Source: Comamonadaceae bacterium (GTDB taxonomy: Bacteria > Pseudomonadota > Gammaproteobacteria > Burkholderiales > Burkholderiaceae_C). Taken from it: a stretch of 40,358 nt of DNA. The position numbers were made by a program, and so were the translations under genes. The DNA is taken from contig CANJQN010000039.1 of the NCBI GenBank assembly GCA_947476465.1, positions 1 through 40,358 on the forward strand. Direction: 5' to 3'. The notes beneath the pieces were generated by a model. The model ran no database searches. It saw only the letters and a program-made list of their open reading frames with translations, and was not told where the DNA came from. This document shows, piece by piece, positions 6,579-13,680 of this stretch; the stretch's first letter is position 1, and each line of letters starts with the position of its first letter.

Positions 6579-9302
6579 CTATGGTGCAAGTGATCCCAGT
6601 ATCAGCGTTGCATCGGCCGACAATCCGTCGGTCAACGATCGCAGTTGGTTCACGTGCATCGTGGCTGCCAGCAGATCACCCGGTAAATTTGGAGCAGCTT
6701 CAATCGCCACGGCCAAGCTGACCAAAACTTGCGCTCCAAGAATGCCGCAAGGTCCTTTGAGCTTGTGAGCCTCGTCCAATAGCCGCTCACGATCGCCCTG
6801 CAGCAAGGCTTGCTCGATGTCGTTGACGATCTGTGGAATGTCGGAAATACAGTTGCGGGCCATGCGCTGATAGAACGCTGGCCCCGCGCCCAGTCGCGCC
6901 ACCGAGGCCTGCAAATCGATGCCATAGCGCTGCGCCGCAGTGACCGCGTCGGGCGCGAAGGCGCCATGGGTTGATTTTTCCGGCACCAGGTCGCGGGCTG
7001 CCTTCGACAAATCCATCATGGCTGGCTCACTTTCCATAGGGTTCCGGACGTGGCGCAGGATGGCGTGGATGAGCAGTTGAAGATCGATGGGCTTGGCAAT
7101 GTGATCGGTCATCCCACAGGCTAGACATTTTTCACGATCCGAGGCCATCGCATTGGCCGTCATGGCAATAATGGGGAGCGATTTGAATTCGGGGCGCATG
7201 CGTATACGGATGGTGGCGTCGTACCCGGAAAGCCTGGGCATATGAACATCCATCAGAACCACATCAAAGGCAGACGTTGCGCCAAAAACGGCGGCAACCG
7301 CTTGCTCGCCATCTTCCGCGAGTTCGACCTCGGCCCCCGCCAATCGCAGCAGTTCCTGCGCCACTTCCTGATTGTTGACGTTGTCCTCGGCCACCAGCAC
7401 GCGCAGCCCCGCCAGCGGGCGGCTCGATGCGACCGAAGACGGCAGGACGGGTTCCGGCGTGTCAACCGGCGCAGCGGCGTCGGGCAGTGGCATGCGCAGC
7501 GTGAAGCGGAAGGTGCTTCCCTTGCCCGGCTCGCTGTCCACCTCGATGTTTCCACCCATCAGGCTGACCAGTCTCTGGGAGATCGTCAACCCTAGGCCGG
7601 TTCCGCCGTAGCGGCGCGTGGTGGAGGCCTCGGCCTGCGAGAAGCCCTCGAAGATGCGCGACAACTGATCGCTTGGAATGCCGATGCCGCTGTCTTGAAC
7701 TGAAAATTCCAGCAGTACTTCGGTGGTTGTGCGTCCGCGCACTTTCAGTCCCACCACGATCGTGCCGCGCTCCGTGAACTTCACGGCATTGCCCCCGAGG
7801 TTGATCAACACCTGCGTGAGGCGCAACTCGTCGCCCAAGAGGGTGGGCGGCAGCGCTGGGTCGATTTCGAAGGACACTCCAATTGGCTTCGAGCCGACGC
7901 TCGACGACAAGATGGTCGAGATGTCGCGCATCAACGCTTTGATGTGCACAGGCCTGATTTCAAGAGTCAGCTTGTCCGCCTCGATCTTCGAAAAGTCGAG
8001 AATGTCATTGAGGATCTGCAGCAGGGTGTTGGCAGCGCGTTCGGATTTCGTGACGTAATCGGTTTGCCGGGCCGTCAGGCCCGAGGCTTGCAGCAACTGC
8101 AGCATGCCCATGACGGCATTGAGCGGGGTCCGTATTTCGTGGCTCATGTTGGCCAGGAACTGTGACTTCGCTCGATTGGCCGCCTCGGCGGCATCCTTGG
8201 CGGCCTGTAGCGACGCTTCGAATGCCTTGCGGTCGGAAATTTCGGTTCGAATGGTGATGTATTCCTCGGGGCGGCCCTTGCCATCCAGCATTGGAACGAT
8301 GGTGGCATCGACCCAGTACGCGCCACCGTTGCGGGCACGCTCGCACACCTCGCCGCGCCAGACGCGCCCGTTCATGATCGTGCTCCGTAGCTCCCGGTAG
8401 AAGTCCGGCGGGTGCACACCAGACTCGACGATCTCATGGCTCTGCCCAAGCAACTCGTCCCGCGTGTAGCCGGATATTTCACAAAACCGGTCATTCGCAT
8501 AGGTGATCGCGCCCGTGAGATCTACGATGCTGACGATGGCGTGCTGGTCCAGCGCGAACCTCTGGTTGTCCAGGGCCCTGCGACTTTGCTCGCGCTCTTG
8601 CATCAGCACGGCAGTGCTCTTGAACAAATCGATCACGGGTTCGAATTCAACAGGAGCCTTGTTGGCATCCATCAGCCCTGGATCGACTTCGCCTGCCGCG
8701 ATTGCCTTGCCGAGAGCCGGTAGACGATCCAGGCTTTCGAGCGAATGCTTGAGCAGCGCTCGCATGACGATCAATCCCAGTAGCAGGCTCAACAGGCCGA
8801 CCATGAGGACGTAAATCGTCAGCTGCCACATCTCGGCGACGGCGTGCCGGCTGTCAAATTGCAAGCGCACAACGCCGTAGGCGCGTCCTCCGACGGTGAT
8901 GGGACGGCTTATGTCCAGTAAATCGGGTGTTACCCAACGCTCAAACCATTTCGGCGTTCTGGCATGCGCCGGCTCCCCGGCCGTGACCTCAAGTCTTTGG
9001 CCGCTCATGTGGATGAAAACGCCCTTTGAGAACACGGAGCCGCGCACGGCGGTTTCGAGCGTCTTGCGCAGGGTGTCGTAGTCGCCAACGATCGCACTGT
9101 CCTGTACCGCCAGCGCCACGACTTCGATCAAGGCGCCCGAAGTGCGTTGGGCGTGCTCAAGCTCTTGGCGATACTGGTGACCCAGGAGCAGGAACAGGCC
9201 CGCAGCCACCTGCACCGCCAGTGTCGCTCCAAACACGGCGAACACTCGGGTGGTCATGGACCGGGGGTGCAGCCGACGAAGCAGCCAACGCAGGGGATTC
9301 AT
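6579..9302 (-). CDS. Hybrid sensor histidine kinase (PAS, HisKA, HATPase, REC, HPt)
   Basis: This 907-aa inner-membrane kinase has transmembrane segments at about 20-41 and 161-183 around a periplasmic sensor of about 120 residues. A PAS/PAC domain (about 245-360), a HisKA with His388 in SHEIRTPLN, and a complete ATPase follow (NAVKFT 505-510, DSGIGI 537-542, GGTGLGL 566-572). Next come a receiver with Asp685 in LMDVHMP and a C-terminal HPt domain with His846 in AHKLKG. All phosphorelay residues are present, so it can in principle run a full His-Asp-His relay to a separate receiver. It is the last gene of a leftward operon, 18 bp after a PhnD-like binding protein, which may deliver the signal as TorT does to TorS. 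The likely acceptor is the HTH-receiver protein at the head of the operon. Confidence 0.93.
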   Translation of the reverse strand: MNPLRWLLRRLHPRSMTTRVFAVFGATLAVQVAAGLFLLLGHQYRQELEHAQRTSGALIEVVALAVQDSAIVGDYDTLRKTLETAVRGSVFSKGVFIHMSGQRLEVTAGEPAHARTPKWFERWVTPDLLDISRPITVGGRAYGVVRLQFDSRHAVAEMWQLTIYVLMVGLLSLLLGLIVMRALLKHSLESLDRLPALGKAIAAGEVDPGLMDANKAPVEFEPVIDLFKSTAVLMQEREQSRRALDNQRFALDQHAIVSIVDLTGAITYANDRFCEISGYTRDELLGQSHEIVESGVHPPDFYRELRSTIMNGRVWRGEVCERARNGGAYWVDATIVPMLDGKGRPEEYITIRTEISDRKAFEASLQAAKDAAEAANRAKSQFLANMSHEIRTPLNAVMGMLQLLQASGLTARQTDYVTKSERAANTLLQILNDILDFSKIEADKLTLEIRPVHIKALMRDISTILSSSVGSKPIGVSFEIDPALPPTLLGDELRLTQVLINLGGNAVKFTERGTIVVGLKVRGRTTTEVLLEFSVQDSGIGIPSDQLSRIFEGFSQAEASTTRRYGGTGLGLTISQRLVSLMGGNIEVDSEPGKGSTFRFTLRMPLPDAAAPVDTPEPVLPSSVASSRPLAGLRVLVAEDNVNNQEVAQELLRLAGAEVELAEDGEQAVAAVFGATSAFDVVLMDVHMPRLSGYDATIRIRMRPEFKSLPIIAMTANAMASDREKCLACGMTDHIAKPIDLQLLIHAILRHVRNPMESEPAMMDLSKAARDLVPEKSTHGAFAPDAVTAAQRYGIDLQASVARLGAGPAFYQRMARNCISDIPQIVNDIEQALLQGDRERLLDEAHKLKGPCGILGAQVLVSLAVAIEAAPNLPGDLLAATMHVNQLRSLTDGLSADATLILGSLAP

Positions 9303-9320
9303 GACCTGGTTCCGCGATGT

Positions 9321-10253
9321 TCAGCGCAGTTGTGCCGGTGCCGTTGCATGGAATTTGCGGTACGCGTCGTATTCACTCCCGTCAGAGGCGACGAATCCGG
9401 CGGCGCTGGGCAGCTTCACGAGGTCGGATACGCTGGCCAGCACTTGGCGTCCCTCGGGGTCCTTGAGCATGCCCAGAAAGGCGGCTGCCACGGCCTGCAC
9501 GTCCTTGACGGGAATGCCGCTTTGGGCCATCAAAGCCAAATCATGCAAGGGCGGCGATTGCCAGAGCACACGAAGCGGCTGCCGCTCGCGCTGGGACCAA
9601 GCTTCGGCCAGTTGGGAGTTCGCGCCAACGGCCTTCACCTTGCCGAGGACCAACTGGGCGAACGCGCCATCCATGTTGCTGCCAAAGACCACAGACACGG
9701 GCACATTGCGCTGCAACAATTGGGCGTACGAGAACTTGTAGGCCACCAGGGCCTCGGGGCCAGGGAAGCCCACCGGTTGGTTGGCCAAGTCTTCCAGCTT
9801 CAGCACATGGGAACTCGCCAAAGTGACGATCTGGCTGTAGATGGGTGGGGTTTGCCGCCTGCCAAACACCTTCCACCCCAACCGCTCCCGCTCCGGACTG
9901 AACAAGTGGTTGGAAAAAACAAACTCGACCTCGTTGACCAGCACGAGCGCTGTTGTGTCGGCGGAAGTGCGACCGATTTTCAGCTCCAGCGTGACGCCAC
10001 TGCGGACACTGACGTAGCTGAGGATCGGGTTCCAGTAGCGCGCCGTCAGCTCGATTCCCCACTGGTTCACCGGTGAAAGGCGGTAGACCCGGGGTTTAAC
10101 CTGGCTGTCCGCATGTGCCTCGGCCGCAAAGCACAGGCCCGCGGCCAACATGGCCAAACCCCAAGACATCCGGCGCCGATCGTGTTGCAGAAGGTCGGAT
10201 CTCGTGCGGATTGGACTTGACGTCCGTGTTGTGCCCTTGCCCAAGCAATTCAA
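9321..10253 (-). CDS. PhnD-like periplasmic substrate-binding protein
   Basis: This protein of up to 310 aa belongs to the phosphate/phosphonate-binding PhnD-type fold. Visible blocks are YRLSPVNQWGIELTARYWNP, LELKIGRTSADTTALVLVNEVEFVFSN, VGFPGPEALVAYKF and GSNMDGAFAQLVLGKVKAVG. A signal peptide (MSWGLAMLAAGLCFAAEAHA) precedes it. Two starts are possible. TTG at 10253 overlaps the upstream stop as TTGA and would allow translational coupling. ATG at 10169 gives a normal-length signal peptide (282 aa) but lacks a clear ribosome site. No transporter permease or ATPase is nearby, so a sensory role with the downstream hybrid kinase is more likely than transport. The ligand is unknown. Confidence 0.82.
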   Translation of the reverse strand: MNCLGKGTTRTSSPIRTRSDLLQHDRRRMSWGLAMLAAGLCFAAEAHADSQVKPRVYRLSPVNQWGIELTARYWNPILSYVSVRSGVTLELKIGRTSADTTALVLVNEVEFVFSNHLFSPERERLGWKVFGRRQTPPIYSQIVTLASSHVLKLEDLANQPVGFPGPEALVAYKFSYAQLLQRNVPVSVVFGSNMDGAFAQLVLGKVKAVGANSQLAEAWSQRERQPLRVLWQSPPLHDLALMAQSGIPVKDVQAVAAAFLGMLKDPEGRQVLASVSDLVKLPSAAGFVASDGSEYDAYRKFHATAPAQLR

Positions 10254-10876
10254 TGTCTTGATCTCAACAAGTGCGCCATGGATGCGGTGAAAAATCCGTG
10301 CATCCAGGCGCTGTTCAAGGGTTTTCGTATAACAACCACCCTTTCCGGCAACTGGCCCTTGGCGGCGATTTCTTCATCGGTCATGCCGGTCATGACCAGG
10401 ATGACGACCGATCGGTAATTCGGGTTGGCGCCCAGGAGCCGGAGAAACTCGAAGCCGTCGACGCCTGGCATCCGCAGGTCGGTGATGAGCACGTCGGGCA
10501 AGTTGCGTCCGATGTCGATCAGTGCTTCCATGGCGGCCGCCTTGAGCGTGCAATCGATGGGCATGCCCCATTCTTCGATCCAACCTTGAATCAACTGGCG
10601 GGTGCTTATGTCATCGTCGACGACAAGGAGTTTGAGCACCGTTGGCGCCAGCGCCGCCGGCTGGCTTTCATCATCCGGGGCGCTGCCGTTGCCCAGGCGC
10701 GCTTTATATGCATGCAGGGCCTTCAGGGAAATGCGCCGGTGGCCGCCGGAGGTTTTCCACGCCGAGAGTTCGCCGCGCTCAACCAACGATTGGACCGTTC
10801 CCACTGACAAACCCAGCAACTTGGCGGCCTCTTGGGTGCCGCAGTACTCGGCGGCGTGAGTAGAAGGTGATTGCAT
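10250..10876 (-). CDS. Excisionase-type HTH plus receiver response regulator
   Basis: This 208-aa protein has a MerR/excisionase-like DNA-binding domain at its N-terminus (about 11-60: YCGTQEAAKLLGLSVGTVQS, KTSGGHRRI). A receiver domain follows (about 82-200) with acidic residues Asp87-Asp89, phospho-acceptor Asp133 in LITDLRMPG, Thr163 and Lys185. The order, DNA-binding domain first, is the reverse of most response regulators. It heads the leftward operon with the PhnD-like protein and hybrid kinase and is the only clear DNA-binding output in the 6579-15456 island. It may also regulate the divergent kinase gene at 11023. The ATG at 10876 lacks a strong ribosome site. Confidence 0.88.
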   Translation of the reverse strand: MQSPSTHAAEYCGTQEAAKLLGLSVGTVQSLVERGELSAWKTSGGHRRISLKALHAYKARLGNGSAPDDESQPAALAPTVLKLLVVDDDISTRQLIQGWIEEWGMPIDCTLKAAAMEALIDIGRNLPDVLITDLRMPGVDGFEFLRLLGANPNYRSVVILVMTGMTDEEIAAKGQLPERVVVIRKPLNSAWMHGFFTASMAHLLRSRH

Positions 10877-11006
10877 CGGTGAATTCTAAGGGACTGTCCG
10901 ACACCTTTGTAAGTTTTGGCCCCTCGGGTGTGCCTGACAGCGAATCGTCGCCGATGTTCATGAGTCTGGGGCATATGTGACAAAAGTAACAACCAAACGG
11001 TAAAAT

Positions 11007-11039
11007 GGTGTAAAATTGATAGATGCGAAATGTTACACC
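11007..11039. promoter_or_regulatory. Inverted repeat GGTGTAA-N19-TTACACC in a divergent promoter region
   Basis: Perfect 7-bp arms lie at 11007-11013 and 11033-11039, centred on the ATG at 11023 that opens the kinase frame. The region between the divergent genes is A+T-rich. A role as operator, perhaps for the HTH-receiver protein, is a guess. If it is an operator, translation probably begins at a later ATG (11056, 11080 or 11107). Confidence 0.45.
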
Positions 11040-12858
11040 TTACTGGGCCCGAGCGATGCCGCCACGACCGGTTCCTCCAATGATGGGGAACTCGAACGAC
11101 AGGCCCATGCCCAGCCAACCGTTAACCATCAGCTCGCTTCGTGAGTTGAAAGGCAGGGCCGCGCTGCGCATTTGGCTGCCCGCCGTGCTGATGATCGGGA
11201 TCGTCTGGGCCGTCGTGGCGGCCTTCGTGGCCCATGAACGTCAGCAGATCGACGTCGAGCGGAGCAAACTGGCGGTGGCCTCAGCGAAAGGGCTGTCCGA
11301 GTTTGCTGCGCTCAAGATCAAGGATGCGGATCTTGGGATTGCGCGGCTTCGGGCAGACTACCTGCGCACTGGTGACTTGCCCAAGCATACGGCAATCGTC
11401 TCCGAGTTCGGGCATGGGGCTGCCAGCCTGGCCCAGGTCATCGTAACCAACGCCAGCGGCGACATCGTCCGCAGCTCTGCGCCGACGCCAATGCCGCAGT
11501 CCGCCACGATGGCGCAAAGACCGGAGTTCCTGTCGCTGCGCAGCGACCCGGTTGATCGCCTGCGCTTGAGCCAGCCGGGAGGCAGCCTGGCACCCAGTCC
11601 GATGCCGTTGGAACTGATGCGCCCCCTGCGGGGCGCGAGCGGCGAATTTCTCGGGGTGATCGTCGGCAGAATTTCCCCGCTCGAGTTGCCCCGGTATTTC
11701 GATTCGACCGGTGGTTTCGACGCCGGCGGCGCGGTGTCCATCATCTCACGTGAGGACGGCCTCACCCACGCGCGTTTCACGAAGGGCTCGGTCACGTGGG
11801 GCGAGTCGATCAATGGAAGCGAGTTGTGGCCGGCGCTGTCCACCGACATGAACGGTATTCGGGAGTTGACCGGGGGCGCGGCGGGTCAGGGCACGATTGT
11901 TGCGTTTCACCAAGTTGGCGACTATCCACTCGTCGTGGTTGTCTCGAACGCCGTTGCCGGCTGGCGCGCCATTGCCTTGGGAACGCTCGTCGTCGTGCTT
12001 GCGCTGGCGCTCGGCTTGAGCGCAGCGACTGTCTATCAAACTGTTCTGAAGGCGAAAGCCAGTGCCCAGCAGAAGCAGGTCATTGAGCGAGAGGGGCAGG
12101 TGATCGGTCAATTGGCGCTGGCGGCCGAGTCTCAGAAGGAACTGGAACAAATCAAGTTGGAGTTGTTAAACGGCGTTTCGCACGAGCTGGGGACTCCGCT
12201 CAACGCCATCCTCGGCTTCTCTGCGCTGATCCATGCCGACACGACGGACACACACCTTCACCAGTACGCACAGCAAATCCATTCGGAGGGGATCTATCTT
12301 CAATCGGTCGTGGACACATTGCTCGATCTGGCAAAGAGTGATGTTGCTGCGATGGAAATACGACGTACGCCGGTCAACCTTGTGCCGTTGATCACGACAT
12401 TGTTCAAGGTGCATGCCATCAACGCGGGACGTAAAGGGCTGGCGATGGTGTTCCAACTCGACTTGGCTCCGCATCTCCAGGCGCAGGCCCATACCGACAA
12501 GGCGTTGATCAGGCACGCACTCAACATCGTGTTGAGTAACATGGTCAAGTTCACCAACTCGCTCAGTTACACCGGCCAGGGTTCGATCCTGGTTACCGTG
12601 GCGGTGCTTGCGGGCGCACTGTCCATTCGCGTTCGGCACGCCAGCCTAGGCGGTGGCGTGCAGCTGCCTTTGAAACCGTCCGCTCAGGCTTCGGAATCCA
12701 TGGACAACCGAGCGGGCAGCGAAGCGTTTACCGCAGCCTTTTCATTGGCGGGCGAGCTCATGACACGACTGGGTGGGACAGTCACGCCGACCTCCAGTAA
12801 GGGCGGGGGCAACGTGGTCGAGATCAGCCTTCCGGGCGTTCAGATCGTGATGGGCTAA
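11023..12858 (+). CDS. Cache-type sensor histidine kinase homologue with degenerate ATPase
   Basis: This protein of up to 611 aa has two transmembrane segments (about 50-70 and 315-337) around a periplasmic Cache-type sensor (QRPEFLSLRSDPVDR, RPLRGASGEFLGVIVG, FHQVGDYPLVVVVS). HisKA retains His387 but reads SHELGTPLN, with Gly for the usual Arg. The ATPase keeps Asn506 (SNMVKFT). The DxGxG box is replaced by RHASLGGG (538-545), and the GLGLGL lid is replaced by TAAFSLAG (570-577). It is therefore probably unable to bind ATP normally. It is a clear paralogue of the intact kinase at 13681-15456. A single-domain receiver follows 3 bp downstream. The exact start is uncertain (11023, 11056, 11080 or 11107). 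It could work as a pseudokinase, phosphatase or heterodimer partner. Confidence 0.85.
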   Translation: MRNVTPYWARAMPPRPVPPMMGNSNDRPMPSQPLTISSLRELKGRAALRIWLPAVLMIGIVWAVVAAFVAHERQQIDVERSKLAVASAKGLSEFAALKIKDADLGIARLRADYLRTGDLPKHTAIVSEFGHGAASLAQVIVTNASGDIVRSSAPTPMPQSATMAQRPEFLSLRSDPVDRLRLSQPGGSLAPSPMPLELMRPLRGASGEFLGVIVGRISPLELPRYFDSTGGFDAGGAVSIISREDGLTHARFTKGSVTWGESINGSELWPALSTDMNGIRELTGGAAGQGTIVAFHQVGDYPLVVVVSNAVAGWRAIALGTLVVVLALALGLSAATVYQTVLKAKASAQQKQVIEREGQVIGQLALAAESQKELEQIKLELLNGVSHELGTPLNAILGFSALIHADTTDTHLHQYAQQIHSEGIYLQSVVDTLLDLAKSDVAAMEIRRTPVNLVPLITTLFKVHAINAGRKGLAMVFQLDLAPHLQAQAHTDKALIRHALNIVLSNMVKFTNSLSYTGQGSILVTVAVLAGALSIRVRHASLGGGVQLPLKPSAQASESMDNRAGSEAFTAAFSLAGELMTRLGGTVTPTSSKGGGNVVEISLPGVQIVMG

Positions 12859-12861
12859 GCG

Positions 12862-13275
12862 ATGACGGTGACAATCAAAGGGTTGGTCTTGGTGGTAGAC
12901 GACGTTGAGAGCAGTCGCATGCTGGCAGAGGCGTTCCTGATACGCACCGGCTGGCGTGTTCGGACTTTTGACGGGGCAAAGGCCGTGCTGGGGTTCGTGC
13001 GCAACATCGTTCCAGAGGCCATGTTGATCGACGTGCGCATGCCGGGACTCGCTGGCGACAAGCTTGTCCAGGTGCTACGCCAAGAGGCTGCGACTCGCTC
13101 GGTACGTCTGGTCGCCTACACGGCGCTGACGCAACCGGAGGAGCTTCATGCTCTACGTGCAGGCGGGTTTGACGATGTGCTGCTCAAACCGGCTTCGCTG
13201 GCCGATTTCGCCAAAGTGCTGCCTCGCGATGACATGGTCAGCCGGGTTCGTGTATCAGCCGTCGGCAGCAGTTGA
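12862..13275 (+). CDS. Single-domain response regulator (paralogue A)
   Basis: This 137-aa protein is a stand-alone receiver with DD at 13-14, phospho-acceptor Asp57 in MLIDVRMPG, Thr87 in VAYTA and Lys109 in LLKPA. All residues needed for phosphorylation are present. It has no output domain, so it probably passes phosphate on or binds a protein target, as CheY or Spo0F do. It starts 3 bp after the degenerate kinase gene and is presumably co-transcribed. It is a paralogue of the receiver at 13292-13672, which faces it with only 16 bases between the stops. Confidence 0.9.
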   Translation: MTVTIKGLVLVVDDVESSRMLAEAFLIRTGWRVRTFDGAKAVLGFVRNIVPEAMLIDVRMPGLAGDKLVQVLRQEAATRSVRLVAYTALTQPEELHALRAGGFDDVLLKPASLADFAKVLPRDDMVSRVRVSAVGSS

Positions 13276-13291
13276 TGGCGGTCCGTCGCAA

Positions 13292-13672
13292 TCAGGCGTT
13301 GACGAAGGGGAGTACGCGCTTCATGCCGTCCATAAGCACTGGCTTGATCAGCACCGCGTCAAATCCAGCGTCGAGGAAGCTAGCGACTTCATCGGGCATG
13401 GCGTGTGCCGTATAGGCCACCAGTCGGATGTCCTTGGTGAGCGGATCGGCGCGCAGCAATCGTGCAAGTTCGTCGCCGCTGATGCCGGGCATGCGCACGT
13501 CCAGCAACATGGCCTGCGGAATCGTGTGTTTGAGGAATGCCTGCGCTTCGTCGGCTTGGTTGACCACCGCCACCTTCCAGCCGATCATTTCCAAGAAGGC
13601 TTGCGCGAGAAAGCGGTTGGCTTCGACGTCGTCGACGACCAGTACGAGCCCCTGTACTTTCTTTGGTGACAT
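13292..13672 (-). CDS. Single-domain response regulator (paralogue B)
   Basis: This 126-aa stand-alone receiver has DD at 14-15, Asp58 in MLLDVRMPG, Thr88 in VAYTA and Lys110 in LIKP. It shares GLVLVVDDVE, AMLxDVRMPG, RLVAYTA and the kinase-receiver gene order with paralogue A. I chose the ATG at 13672, which has TGAGGA 6 bases upstream. A GTG at 13684 overlapping the kinase stop as GTGA is the alternative. It is co-transcribed with the intact kinase just upstream. It has no output domain, so its target must be another protein. Confidence 0.9.
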   Translation of the reverse strand: MSPKKVQGLVLVVDDVEANRFLAQAFLEMIGWKVAVVNQADEAQAFLKHTIPQAMLLDVRMPGISGDELARLLRADPLTKDIRLVAYTAHAMPDEVASFLDAGFDAVLIKPVLMDGMKRVLPFVNA

Positions 13673-13680
13673 GCGGATCC

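Noticed and set aside
11023..12858. Degenerate kinase as a pseudogene
   Set aside because: The frame is open from sensor to C-terminus, the His and N-box are kept, and an intact receiver follows. A pseudokinase with a role is at least as likely.
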